From the NCBI GenBank assembly GCA_029379385.1, contig CM055607.1:35647235-35711234 (forward strand): 64,000 bases of DNA, in the 5' to 3' direction. The notes beneath the pieces were generated by a model. It had not been told where the DNA came from. It did no database searches and saw only the letters and a program-made list of their open reading frames with translations. Source of the DNA: Quillaja saponaria. Its lineage: Eukaryota; Streptophyta; Magnoliopsida; Fabales; Quillajaceae. This document shows positions 11,974 to 24,600 of the stretch, piece by piece; position 1 is the first letter of the stretch; each line of letters begins with the position of its first letter. The translations under genes were made by a program, and so were the position numbers.

Positions 11974-14900
11974 TTATCTATATTCCTCAGGTAAATGATA
12001 CCCAGATATTACTATTTTGCTTGCAGACATCTTGCCAGTCTTGGGCATGACATGCCAGTGCAACGTCAAGTTAAATTCTTTACCGCGTAAATTGCTTCCC
12101 TGAAAATGAAAGTCATTAATATTTGAGAAAGGAAAACAAAAATCCTTAGACAAATTGAAGCCAGAGTATATTTGAAAAGGGAAGAATAAGTATGACAATA
12201 TGAAGGTTGCATACCTGATCAATGAAACGGTACTTGTTTGAAGTATGAATCGTAAATTTTGAATGCTCTTTAGAAGGAATAATGCCATCCCATAAGGATA
12301 TCTGCCAAACATAATTTGAGCAACATTATAAATTTCATGCAGTAAAACCTGATTTATCAAACTGCAGAAAGATTTGCATTATCATATGCAATAACATAAC
12401 TATTGAAGCATGAATCACAAATTTTGAATGATCTTTAGAAGGAATATAATGCCATCCCATAAGGATATCTGCAAACATAATTTGAGCAACATTATAAATT
12501 TCATGCAGCAAAACCTGATTTATCTAACTGCAAAAAGAGATGCATAATATGCAATAACATAACTATCCCAAATCCTATCAAAAAATAAATAAATAAAGAA
12601 AATAACATAACTTTCCCAGTGACAGGAAACATATACACAAACTCTTGTACAATGTCATAGTACGCCCAAGGAGTTGCAAAATCAAGATGCATCAACTCAG
12701 GCCGCTAACACCTATTTTTTCTTCCTAATCCTAATAGAAGAAAAAGACACCAACCCAAGTTGTACTTAATCAATACTTCAGATTGAAAATGCAGCTGTCA
12801 TCAAAATTTACCTGATTCAAGGAATTCTTTGGGGTTTCATACTCGGCAGCTAGAAATACAAAAACCTGCCACAACATAATAATAGAGGAAAAACAAAATA
12901 CCAAAATTAACATTTAATTTGATAGAAAATTTATTGGAAATAAGGATCCTCTTAATTATATATAAGCATCCAATCTATAAGCAGTTGAACATTTTCAGAA
13001 TATTTATCAGGATTTCAAAAAAGTAGACACCATTGACAAGTAATGCAAATATTGGTGAGAATCCAATGCCCCGAAAAATCTAAGGGTTCCTCCGCAAGGT
13101 GCAGTCCATAGAGGGTGAGTCGGGGCCTAAGATCAGGCCGAAAAGCATTGTCGATTAACAATGAATAGAAAGAAATTAATGGAAAACATTTCTCAGTAAA
13201 TGAAACAAATAATTCACCTAATAATAGGTAAGGCACCAAAAGCAGTAGATCTCATCTATGAAGAACTGTTACAGCCAGGGAGATGCGGATGCCATATTTT
13301 ATGCCTACCTCGTAGGCTCCCCATACAGGTATAGCACAGGTACAGCCAAATATGTTCCAGCATGTACCCGATAATTAATTTTGCTTTACTTTTTTATATG
13401 TGAACCTCTTCCAGTACAGCTAGGGCAGCTTCAGTACTTCTAGGATACAGCCGATTATGATGTTTCTCGCCTGGTCTCCATCAATCAAGCTGATTCTGGC
13501 TGAATTGTGATGTTTCAGGCCTCATTCCATCATATTGGCAAGCGGAGGTTTGTGGATGTGAGACAGAGAGGGAGGGGTTGGAGACAAGGGCCTACAAAGA
13601 GGGAGGGATGGAAAAAAAGGAACTGAAAGAAGAGGAAAGGCTCCTGCATGATATCAAGGAGCTCTACCTCCAGCCTGTACATGTTCACTTTATGTTCCTT
13701 TTTCTTTTTGAAATCTGATTGATTTAATCTTTCTCCTTTATTGGGTGCAGCCGTGCTGGTACTTGAAGCAACTTCTTTTTAACATTTATATCTCTACTTG
13801 TTTTAAAATGATATGGTTGATTGTAACTAGCTTTCTCTTTCCTCTTTTGATATTTTTGACAGATTTTCTTCTTTGATATAGTATGATAGTTAAGACATCA
13901 ATGTTCTTCCGTACAGACCCTATAACAAAATCAATAAGTTTAGAATCATATAGTCAACTGTTGCCCTGGCATACTCATATCCTACCTAATCTGTACTACA
14001 GTATCAGTTGTAATATGTACCAGTGCTTCCTAGGATCCCATCATCCCTACCCCCAAAATGAGAATGATATCCTACAGGTTCATTAGGAAACCATAATAAT
14101 CATTAAGGTTATTTTTAAAAAATTGTCCAAAAATAACCCTTTGTACGAAACTATTTAAAAGCAACCTGCAAAAAGCTAGGATTACAGTAATCAACGCCAA
14201 ATAAAACAAAGTATATTGAGTCAAGAACCTGTTTCGTGTTCCATGTAAACAGAGACTGCAAATCTGCTGATATATTCAATGTCAAGCTGACCTGCATAGA
14301 TTAAAAAGCTCTTATTTTCAAATTGAACTAGCTAAGTGACATTTGAATTTCAAAGGCCAAATAATACCCTAGCATGACCGATGAGTTGGCTACGGAACAG
14401 AAACTATCATAACTTTCCTACAGTGTTGTTAAATGTTCACCACTTAACCTTCCCCCACCCTCAAATTCGCATAAGGAGAAAAATAATTATCTCACTTTGA
14501 AGGTTTGGTCACCTCAAGACTTGATCATCTGAAATCAAAGCATGAACAAAGTATCCTAGCTCTGGGGTTAGCTACCAACACAGGTAATATTTATTGATCT
14601 GCAGTACAATGGACATTTGCACTAAATCTAGGCCAATTCGTAATAGGCACCAAATAGGTCCACAAGCTTTTGCATCATTAGCATGCATTTCAGCACTAGG
14701 AAGATAAATTACTGGAAATTTTAAAGCTCATTTGCCAGGATGGGGAATGTCCCAAATATGGTGATAGCAGATCTTCACTATAGCAATATTATCAGTTGTT
14801 ATATATTTATATGGATTAAAAAGGTTATGGAACATCCACGAAACTACTCATATACTGTAAAGGATATGATTATTTGCTAGCAAACCCACATAGACGTGCA

Positions 14901-15616
14901 AGCAGGCTGAATAAATCTATCAAATGTAATTGCTTATTGAATAATATAAATTAGGCAATGATTAATCAGAGAAATAGACAACTAAACCCCAATCACAACC
15001 CTGCTTATATACTGCCATAGTTGAACAGATACCGTATACTAGTAGTTCAGTATAAGTTATGACAGAATAAACCATTAAAGCTACAATCTTTGTATGTCAA
15101 AAATATGAGTTATTGGAACCAAAACAGTGAATTAGATTGCAGCCTGAAAACCGCATAAAACCTTACATACAATACTTCTGTCACATGTCAACTGAATTTC
15201 AATAATAAAGCAAAAAATATCCGTGAACAGGCGAATATAAACAAAAGCCACAAGACCCTTTAACCAATACAACATTTTATTACCAATAAAGTCCAAACAA
15301 CTAGCAGAAACAAAAGAGTTACCTCGTCATTCCCGTTTGGCTGCTTCTGAAACCAGTTAATGTTCAACACCTGAAACCCAAAACCATACATATAAACACG
15401 TCAATTAGAACTGGGTTTAAGGAATCCAAAACAAATAAAAATCTAACGAATCACAGATCTGGAAATATATAAAATTACAAACCAGAGACCTGGACTTCCG
15501 CAGAGGGAGATGGGGAGTTGAGATTATCAGAGAAGGAGGCCATGGCGCACATAAGGGCCAGGATGGTGATGGAAAAGGTTAGCAAAGCATTGGCTCTATA
15601 ACCGAAACGAATGCAT
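11974..15616 (-). CDS. SPC22: Signal peptidase complex subunit 3 (SPC22/23-like), extra base in codon 4
   Basis: Noncatalytic ER membrane subunit of the signal peptidase complex, needed for removal of signal peptides in the ER lumen. Exons: 15490-15616, 15323-15370, 14229-14291, 12812-12865, 12215-12301, 11974-12099, all joining in phase 0. With one base removed the product is 167 aa, the usual plant length. Visible hallmarks are [13 protein letters not shown], a single N-terminal membrane anchor (about residues 11-30), the segments [38 protein letters not shown] and YRFIDQG, and the C-terminus [20 protein letters not shown]. The first exon holds an extra T (run at 15605-15607). As written, translation from this ATG stops at codon 7. 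The reading frame of the rest has an upstream stop and its next ATGs lie inside the anchor. This is a conserved gene whose other exons are intact, so a sequence error is likely. Confidence 0.93.
12236..12566. repeat. Tandem duplication of SPC22 exon 5 and flanking intron (167-bp period)
   Basis: Two adjacent copies of about 165 bases share nearly all their sequence with a 167-base offset (for example GCCATCCCATAAGG at 12284 and 12451). The left copy holds the functional exon 5 of SPC22. In the right copy the splice acceptor is kept (GTTTGCAG), but two extra bases break the frame and the donor GT at the exon end is gone. It is therefore a decaying exon copy inside intron 4. Confidence 0.85.
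12866..14228. other. Long third intron of SPC22
   Basis: A 1.36-kb intron between exons 3 and 4, far longer than the others in this gene except intron 2 (about 1.0 kb). It contains a moderately GC-richer patch near 13050-13680 that may be an old insertion. I see no coding motif, terminal repeat or poly-A end there. Confidence 0.5.
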
Positions 15617-16651
15617 ATTCAGCTGCCTGAATTTTGGCTCCAAAGAGACGAAAGGAAAATGAGGATTCTGCTTGGGAAAGTTGGGGTTTTTCTTTTTTTT
15701 CCCAATAGACGCAAGTGGTAAAACTGGAACTAACAAGTAAATAACGGAGGTCACTTTCGTGCTTTCCTGCTATTTCATTGGACCGAACACGTAAGTGGCC
15801 CCTATATTGTGGTACTTAGTAATTACCAATTTTTCTTTTATGATTGGTATTTCTGTTTCAAGAAGTGCAATTCTTTTTACTTTATTTATTTTTTTAATTA
15901 ATTTTTATTGTGTAATTCATAAATAATATTTTTTGAACTAAAAAAAAAGATAATAATATTTAAAAAATTTATATTTTTCATTTCTTGAAAAGTTACAATT
16001 TTTTACAAGAAATTCTTTTGAAGGGAGTTGAGTAAATTTTCTATGCTCTTTGGGGATAATTTGAATAAAGATTCTATATTTGGCTCTTGTAAATCAGAAA
16101 GGCGATAACTTATTTTGTAACAATTATATATTGTGAACTTAGAAAAAACAAAAAGCAAATGAAAGATTTTATAAATAAAAAAATAATACCATCTTATTAT
16201 TTTAGGCAATTCATAAGTGTAAATGGAGTACTCATGTGGGCACATATAATTTTATCAAAACATACATTTTTAGAATGGAAATTTGCAATTTAAGCACTCC
16301 TTGTAGTAAAAGAGTGTTATCTTTTGGTGATTACCAAAATCAATTATTACTTGTCACGTTAAGTTTAACATTTGCTTGATGCAATATAAGTTGTAATTTG
16401 AAGTATATGAACCTGTAGAATTTAATTTTTTAATTCTATAGAGAAAATAACCTTCCCAAACAAATAATATAGTTAGCCCTAATACCACTTTTTGGATTAT
16501 GAAAAGCTAAAGAAAATTCACACCAATAGCTAGAAAATTAAAGGCATAATTAGAAAACACAAGCAACTAATTTCCATGCTTTTTATTCAACCTTATGTTA
16601 TATTGGTAACACAAGCAGAGACAAACTGCTTTTTTCCAACAATTTATTTCA
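15617..16651. other. Intergenic region upstream of SPC22
   Basis: It holds the SPC22 promoter and 5' UTR at the left and AT-rich DNA with no supported gene in the middle. The right end, about 16560-16651, is probably the old 3' UTR of the neighbouring aspartic-protease-like pseudogene. A minus-strand open frame at 16003-16245 has no recognisable features. Confidence 0.5.
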
Positions 16652-17945
16652 TTATTTTCTCACAAACAAAGTATAGGGAGTGCTGTTCAAGTTGAAGTTT
16701 CCACAACTAGTACTGCGGTACAGCAAGTTATAGCTGAAACCCAGCATTGATCTAGTCAAATCGAACTGCACAAGGTTGTCTTCCAACTGAGCTGCCCCTA
16801 TAGCAATTGCAGCACCCTGAAGTCTAGACCCGCCATCCACAAAACCCAAACATGTAATCCCAGGACGTAGCTGCACCAATGAGTTTGGACCTGAAATTCT
16901 CCAAGAAAATTTTTGATTGTCCAACAGAAGGTCAATATTCGGAGCAGCTGGACCAACTTGGGTGCTTATAATTTTTGTTGAATTAAAGCACGTCCCAAAT
17001 GGTCCCTCTGGTTTTACTTGGGTTTACCCTGATTTTAAGAGCTCATGAGCAAAACTTTGTGAAAGAGCTACAAAAATTGAGTGCTCCAGAACTGTGAAAG
17101 GATTAGTTGTGCTAATCATTGTTCCTCCAGACCCACTTCTGTAATTGATTTGTAAGAGAGATGGGTTAATTGGAACAGGGTAGCTGTTAATTCTTATAGA
17201 AGAAACTTGTATGTAATATTCTCCTGCTGGGCTAACAATTAATGGGGTATAAACTAATTGGCGTGAAAAATCTCTGCCTGGAAGGAGGTTATAAGGTCCG
17301 GCTCCAAAGAAAATGATGCCATTTTTACTAGGAGAGGAAGTGAGGCACATAGCAAAAATGGGTTGTAATGCAAAGTTTGAAACAAGTTGATTTGGTAGAG
17401 AAATTGTTGAGTGGCCAAAGCCAACCACACCTTGAACATTTAGGGGTAACCCTTTTTGAAGTAGTTGGGAAGGTGCACAAACAAAAAGGTATTGAGGGAC
17501 TCTAAGAAGTACACCAGGAGAGGATTGAATTGCAAGTACATCTTGTGCAAGCTCACCAATGGCACTCTGGCGAGTTACCGGGTTCACTGACATTATACCA
17601 CGTGTTGTTATGGCAACCTGGTCTAGCCGGAGGGGGACAAGTCCGGCAGTAGTCGGTGTTAGCTCGAGCACATTGAGCTGAGTGGCAAAAGGGAGCATTG
17701 TATGTTCTGGACAAGTATTGTTGCTCACAATTAACCCACATGAATCTCCCATTTAAGTCCACAAGGAGTGGGATTTGCCTCAGAGGAGTCCTCTTGCGGA
17801 TGTTAGTCACGTGAAGATTTGTTACACAGTCTTTTTGGACAGGTAAAACAAGCAGAGTTGGTCTGGATGGGGTTTGGGATTCTGAAATGTAAACGAGGAA
17901 AGAGCAAGAAAGAAATATGAGAAGCAAATGGTGGATTGAAGACAT
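16652..17945 (-). pseudogene. EDGP / basic 7S globulin / xylanase-inhibitor-like aspartic protease homologue, broken
   Basis: Intronless, as is usual for this family of secreted, mostly non-proteolytic aspartic protease relatives that act in the cell wall against microbial enzymes. A signal peptide follows the start at 17945 (MSSIHHLLLIFLSCSFLVYI). A TATA box near 18000-18006 makes the in-frame ATG at 17990 unlikely, since it would lie before the transcription start. The active-site loop reads DLNGRFMWVNC instead of DTG-S, as expected for an inhibitor-like member. Downstream are RPGCHNNT, FVCAPSQLLQ, GVVGFGHSTISLPNQL, FAMCL, TPFTVLE-like and GFVDGG..LEDNLVQFDL. Two lesions are seen: a 2-base loss near 17600 (in a TGTG-like spot after HNNT) that shifts frame, and an in-frame TAA at 17024-17026 before VKPEGPFGTCF. 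Otherwise the roughly 430-residue family pattern is complete, so inactivation looks recent. Confidence 0.85.
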
Positions 17946-17999
17946 CGATGGGTTTGATAAGAAAAATTGGTGTGAAGGGTTAGGGATCAAAGCGTGGTC

Positions 18000-18006
18000 T
18001 TTTATA
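18000..18006 (-). promoter_or_regulatory. TATA box of the EDGP-like locus
   Basis: On the minus strand the sequence reads CTGTATAAAAG. It lies about 55-60 bases before the ATG at 17945, which fits a transcription start near 17970 and supports that ATG over the one at 17990. Confidence 0.6.
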
Positions 18007-19704
18007 CAGGAATATGAATAATAATGGACATTTTAGATGTTTGGCATTATGCATCGTAGATTCTGGAATTCTTTTTATTCGAGATGTGCTTTTGGTGCCA
18101 TTCTTTTTTGTTGGTTCACATTGCAAGTTTTGCTAACCTAGGCTAAAGATGAAGCTGAGCCTTGCGAAGTAAGGATAAAGATGAAGATGAAGTACTTTGG
18201 GTTGGATTGTTATCTAAGCCTCTGAATCTGCGAGCACATTGTTTGTTTAGTACTTTGAAAAATGTTATGTTGTTTCTGCAAGCTCTGACCCATTTATGTG
18301 AAGCACCAGAAGAGATTAAAATGGTAGCCAAACAGAACCTAAACCAGAAGTCGGTATAGAACAAATCCTATGCCACCTGCTCAGAGCTGAAGTAGAACAA
18401 GATTTGAAGAACTACACGCGACTTGTTGCTTCTTGCACCAGTACACAGAATTGTAACTGCTGGATGGCATAACACATGTATTACCAACTAAGTTCCAGAG
18501 CAAGAATAGAAAAGAAAGAAAGAAAGGAGGGAAAAGAGAGAATGCTGGTACATGAGCAGCAAAAATTAAAAAAAGGATACGCCCATGAGAAACGTTAGCA
18601 TACTATAAAAGATCTAGCAGTTAATTAGCCCAGTTATTTAATTACCCAAAAAATTCATAAAATGGGTTGGAGCCAACTACTCTAGCAGGCCAAGTTTCCA
18701 TACACAAACCATTATGGGCTCCATCTGAAATTCTGAAAGCAACACAAAAATGTGTCCACCTTCAAAAGGAAAAGAAAAAGAAATCAAAACAAGTCCATGT
18801 TCCTTTTCTTTTACAGATATCTTTTTCTCCTTTTCTTTTTATCATATTCTTTTGCCCTTTCATATTAGATCTTTCTTAACCTCAATGGAATATTTTATAT
18901 TTGCTTTTCTCAAGATTAGACTATATTTCTCTATGATTAGCCCTTACATAAAAATCCTATTAAACATTGATAGATGTGCTATATAAATTATTGAAGGAAG
19001 TGACCCTAATAATAGCATCCCTCTATTAAATGTATAAAGATCTCTCCAATTTTAATAGATCAATAATTGAGTTGGGACTCACAAGCTTGATGTCATGATG
19101 ATTATCAATCAAAAATTTTATATCTCTAGATATTTTATCACCTACTAATATTCAATATTATCTAAAATTAATTTTTTAATAAAAAATATTCCTAAAATGA
19201 TATGATAGTAATCCGCAACATTTTAATTGTAACTAATTTAAATTTATTTAGAGTATCATTGAAATCAAATGGGTGCTGACATAATTACTATAATCTCATG
19301 TTTAAGAAAGAGATTTTATTGATATGGAACATAAAGTTCAACGGTCTGAGTGTTGAAGTACTGATACAATATTAAAATTTAATTCTTAAAATCAATACAT
19401 TAATTATTAAGAAAAGATACTAATTGACTCATGAGTATTGGTGTGAAATGAAATACGACAATAGTTAATAAAAAAAATGTAGACAATACACACAAATTTT
19501 TATTTTTTTTGATGTAAAATAAAAGTATGCTAAATAACATCACTAGTATACAACAAGTGGGGGAAGCAACCAAGATTTTCCAATTCGCAAGTAACATAAG
19601 AGATGGGACTCAATTTAAGGTTTACACATTTGGTAACACCAAACAAAAACTTAATTAAACCCTAGACTACAAAAACTAAACACAGACAATCTATTATTCC
19701 TAAT
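18007..19704. other. Intergenic region
   Basis: No supported gene is seen. The stretch 18140-18360 has open frames on both strands, but neither shows a known motif. The DNA from about 18800 to 19550 is AT-rich. The end nearest 19705 is expected to carry the 3' UTR of the HIPP gene. Confidence 0.5.
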
Positions 19705-21601
19705 TTACATGATACTGCAGCTATCAGTGTTCTCATCACTAAAAACATTAGTGTAAGGATCGGCGGCCGGATGAACCGGTACCGGTGGTGGCATGTAATT
19801 CATTGAAGGATGTGGTCTTGAATACATCATAGGTTGGAACATGTCATTCCCATTTGCATGTTGTTGATTCATCATCATAGCCATGTATTGCTGCTGCTGC
19901 TGCTGCTGTTGCTGTTGGAGGTTATATGGGTGAGCTTGCATTCCTTGATAATATCCACCACCGTTCATTGCCGGCATTCCTTGCACCGCCGGAATATTCC
20001 TCATCTGACCCATTGGATAATTACCATTACCCATTTGACCCATCATTGGCCCTGGTTGACCCATTTGACTCATCATAGGCCCTGGTTGACCCATTTGACC
20101 CATCATAGGCCCTTGTTGACCCATTTGACCCATTTGACCCATTGGGCCTTGTTGACCCATTTGGCCCATTGGGGGCCTATGACCAGCTCCACCGCCGCCT
20201 CCGCCTCCACCGCCACCACCTTTTCCCTTGCTGCCCTTGCCATGACTGCTGAAATCAATGTCATGAAAATCATTTTTCATCTTGTTCAAATCATGGCCGT
20301 CAAATTTTCCTCCTTTCTTAGCATTTTTGGCTTCATTGCCTTTGTTCTTTCCACCACCATTGCTTACACTGTCATTTTTGTTGCCCTTTTTGGTACTTTC
20401 AGCACCTCCCTTCTTGCTCTTTTTACCAAACCCCAGAAGCCCTAGCAAACCACCACCACTTTTGTCACTCTTTTTATCTCCACCACTTTGCTTTTGTTTC
20501 CCTCCCTTGGTTTTATTTTTACCCTCACCATCCCCACCGACATTCTTTCCTCCATTATTACCATTTTTACCATCACCTTTTCCACCTTTGCCCTTCATTT
20601 GTACAGGCAAATCTATAACCCCACCACCACCGCCTTTCTTGGAGTTTACATACCCACCCCCACCGCCACCGCCACTCTTTTTCTCACTCATCATCATGGC
20701 ATGCCCATTAATCATACCATTAGGCCCCTGTGGCCCACGGGCATTACCCATGTTGGGCATCATCTTGTTAGGCATATGATGATGGCCTTGACCAAACTCC
20801 TCTTCATCATCATAGTCATAATCCTCATCAAACTCATCATCATAATCATCAAATTCATCAAAATCATCATCACTTAAATCAAATTCATCCTCAGGTAAAT
20901 TAAACTTCACAGATTTCTGATCTTTGGAAGGAACTTTCAGATCTTTAGCCCCCTTCATTTGGAATTGAGCTAGTTGACCACCTTTTTGCTGGTCCTTCAT
21001 ACCCATCTGATACTTGTTGTCCTTTCCCATTTTCCCACCATCCATTTGCAAGTTCTTGAACTGATTGTTGGGATAATTTTGGTTGGGATAGTTTTGATTG
21101 TTTCCAAAATTACCCTTTTGTCCTCCCCATAGCTCAGCATGTTTCCCTGACTTCTTGAGCTTTTTTATGAGTTTAGCAGGATCCACATTGCCTGAAACTA
21201 CTACCTTCCCCTGCTCTGCATCTATACTCGTAGTATACACCCCTAAACCAAATATATTTCAAAGAAGAATTAAAACCAAACCCAACAAAATTGGACAAAT
21301 TAACTAACAAATTAAGCATAAAAAAGGCAAAATCAGTAAGTACCTTCAATTTTCTGCAACGATTTCTTTACTTTCTGCGCACATCCTTCACAGTGGATGT
21401 TCACTCTGAGAGCACAAGTCTGCAAGAAAAGCAACCCCAAAGCATAGAAGTAAAGAAATAGTTAAGAAATACAGAGGAAGAAAGCAAAAGGGTCAAATTT
21501 AGTTCAAAGGGTCCAAATCAACTAGTTAAGCTTCAGAAATGAAACATGAAAACATTTTAAAAGGGTATTACCTGAATCTTCAGTAAATCTTGTTTACTCA
21601 T
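19705..21601 (-). CDS. HIPP: Heavy metal-associated isoprenylated plant protein (HIPP), long Gly/Met/Gln-rich form
   Basis: Three exons (21572-21601, 21344-21419, 19705-21242) give 547 aa. The start [10 protein letters not shown] and the intron positions are typical of HIPP32/33-type genes. An HMA fold spans about residues 12-75 with the metal-binding pair C20-x2-C23 (NIHCEGC), followed by the conserved [23 protein letters not shown]. Next come an Asn-rich stretch, a strongly acidic block (Asp/Glu with Tyr and Phe), Lys/Gly-rich low-complexity regions, a poly-Gly run, a tandem repeat around [10 protein letters not shown], and a poly-Gln run. The C-terminus CSIM is a CaaX box, so farnesylation and membrane association are expected. 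Known HIPPs bind heavy metals or partner proteins in stress responses. A CT/GA-rich 5' leader lies at about 21620-21665 and a TATATATAA sequence at about 21931-21940 could be the TATA box. No frame problem is seen. Confidence 0.95.
19890..19918. repeat. CAG-type triplet tract (poly-Gln) in the HIPP gene
   Basis: About ten consecutive Gln codons, mostly CAG on the minus strand with a few CAA. Interruptions by CAA should slow length change. Confidence 0.85.
20031..20170. repeat. 30-bp coding minisatellite in the HIPP gene
   Basis: Several near-perfect 30-base units on the minus strand encode variants of [10 protein letters not shown], with a shorter MGQ subrepeat at one end. Units differ by only one or two bases, so the array is probably recent and may vary in copy number. 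Confidence 0.8.
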
Positions 21602-24600
21602 TGTACCAGACACAAAAATTGAAACTTTTGAGAGAAATAGAGATAGAGAAAGAGAGAGAGTGAGTCTGTGAACTTCTGAGAGTGACTGAGTGAGAATGAG
21701 AGTGAACAGTATGTATGAAAAATGAGGCTTGATATTTGGAAGAGAGGGTTGAAACTTGAAAGGTGGTTGGTAGCCTAACAATGACCAGTGAAATAAACAC
21801 TTATCTTCTTTAAGCTTTGTCTCCTCCGTACTCTTTATAGTTTATACACACACATACGGAGAAGGTGGTTGCTGAAGCTGCAAGACAACTTGGAACAGAA
21901 CATCTTTGCTGGAACTTGGCTTTTATGGTTTTATATATAACTTTAGGCTTAGAAAAGTGTTGGACAGTTTAATTCCGCCATTGTTAAAGATATTATTGAC
22001 CGACTGGAAGATTAGTGCCTACTGCCTACGAGACAATGGACCGGGTTATCCACCCGATTAAGTATTCAGCCCATATGTAGCTGGGCTATATCCAATTGCA
22101 CATGCTCCTAAGTCCTACCAGAAAAGAAAAAAGTTTTTTTTTTTTTTCCTGATAAAAAGAGGATATGTCCTTGAATTTTTTTTTATAAAAGTTTAGGAAA
22201 TCATTCGGTAAATATAGAATTTATTTTAGTTTTTCTCTAAAAATTAATATTATGAATGAAATATAAATTAAAGTAATAATAATAATAGAAATCATGTCCA
22301 ATTAATACAATAAAAAAAATTTTAATTAACCAAAGTCACAATAATTTAAAATGATTGAGTTTAATATAACAAATTAGAGAAAATAAAATTTAAGATAAAT
22401 AATATATTTACCTTAAAAAAATTATTTTTAGTGAAAAATTAAAACCTAATGATGGTTGACAACTAAAAGTAAAATTAGTAAGATACATAATTGTAAAAAG
22501 AATTATTTTAAAGAAATAATTTGTTGAATTTTAAAAAAAAAATGTGAAATTAAAATAACTTTTGTCTTTGTTTTTGAACGGTAAAAGTTAGTGTGGGAAC
22601 TTATCCCCATTATCATAATTATATACAGCTAAGGTAGCCAAATTGGTATGAGTGAAAATAGTGCAGTGTTGAACAATGATTTTTCTCTGAGTTTGGACCC
22701 TGCTTTTGCAAACAAAATTATTGGAGGTGTCCTCATTAAAAGCCCAACCAGTGGAAAATGCTGTCCTTGTATTTCTTTATTTTATATATTTTAAAAAACA
22801 AATTTGTCTGCAAAAGATGTCTTAATGGTGACAAAAAAGAACACCTCCACAGTTTACAAACCCAAAAAATATCCTAAGTCTCCTGAGATGCTTTATAGGG
22901 TAATGGGTTGATCGCTTAACTTTTCCTTGCCCCAAACTTTGACTAATCAGTTTTTTTTCTTATATAAAAATCTGCAATGCTTGAGATATTAAAATATGGT
23001 TCAAATTGTACTTTTTCTTTTGTTTTAATGCTGGATAATCCATATTGAAGGGAGCTCAAGATTCAGAACCTTGAGGAAGTGCATCACTTCATACTTGTAA
23101 ATTTTATGTTAATTCAAACCATCTTCAAGGAATTGGATGAAACTAAAGATCAATTAGGTGTGATCATAACAACATTAATGCATCAAATCTTATTAGATTT
23201 TAATTGAATTACACTTACTTAGACTAAAATAACATTAAATTTATGATATTAGTTTGAGAATGTCTTTACTTATAGAGTGAGGATAATGAAAATTAACACC
23301 AAATAAAATATTACCATACCTCAAACCCAAATTCAAAACTTGAGTGTCGAGACGAACAAACTTAAAACCCTGTTGGGTTAATGTACAGGACTGCAGGACA
23401 CCAGGTTGGGCTGTGGCTTGCATCTTCGGCCTCCCAAGATGCACATCGAAGAAGCTTTTTGTTTTCTTAAAGATTTGTTCCTAAATCATATATTTTTCAA
23501 CAAAAATAAAAAAATGTCTTTTTCTCAAAATAAATCAAGTTCGAATAAGACGCAAGTCTAGTTGGATGGGTTTGTGACCAGCTAAGAGAGGGAATATCTT
23601 TTTAACTTTATTTCATTTTTGTCCATCTATTTTAGACAATCTAAAGATACTAAGACTAATACATTTTTTTTTTTTTTTTATAATTTACATTCAAATCAAA
23701 ATTTCAAATTATAATCACATACCATAATTTTTAAATAATTCGAACACACTTGAATCAAACCGAACGCACCCTTACTATGACAAGTTGTTGCCGGTTGAGT
23801 GTATCTCTACAATTACTTTAACGAGATCTTAAAACTCTAAAAAATAAAAAAAGATTGATTGCATAAGACCAATGTCAATTATACAATTCAATTTGCTGAA
23901 AAAGTGCTATTCACATATCATACCTAGGATATGAGAAAAGCTTCTGCGGGGTTCAAAGAACTTCCAATTATGGAGTCGTTGAAAAGCAAAATGTACAGTA
24001 AACTAATTGGCTGAAAATGACTCTGTGTTTGGCACTAAGTTTATTGTGCTTTATTTGCGTTGCCATTTTTCATAGGCCAATTGAAGAAGTGGTGTTGGTG
24101 GGGTTAATGGTGAAGAACAACAATTGAAATCGACCACATCACAAAAATCACGTGGAAGCAATAAATTTTTTAGTGAATGTCAATGTACAAAATAGAAGAT
24201 AGTGGATTAAATAATTCATGCACCACATACCAGTCTAGTGTATGGTGAACTGTACCAAACAACAATTAAAAAAAAGTGTCAAAATCTGAAACATTAATTT
24301 TAAATATTTTGGTAATTTTAATTAAGCTGTTTTAATAAAATAAACTGCAGATTTTCAAACAGTCGGTGTGTAAATTCTTTGTGTGTAAATAACATGACTC
24401 TCTTTTTCAACTCGCGGATAGTTATTATTGTTCAAAGGTGGCCCTGAAACTTAAAGTCAGGTCCCCATCAAAAGGTTCAGGTACCTCCAAATAGAGGGAC
24501 AATTACTTCAGGAGCAGACCCCCATTAATGGACTTGGCAAGCATAGTTGAGTCTTGAGAGTTGGGACCTCAATATCAAGGAAAGGTACATCATAGTTGTT

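Noticed and set aside
20282..20877. Long plus-strand open frames rich in Pro, His and Leu opposite the HIPP gene
   Set aside because: They are the mirror of low-complexity Gly/Lys/Asp codons in the HIPP exon and show no motif of their own.
22625..22715. Possible SINE with A-box- and B-box-like words
   Set aside because: Both boxes are poor matches and neither a poly-A/T tail nor target duplications could be set.
23040..23065. 14-base match to the core of miR159/miR319 (ATTGAAGGGAGCTC)
   Set aside because: The flanking bases do not match the mature miRNA and I could find no complementary arm within about 250 bases on either side, so there is no precursor hairpin.
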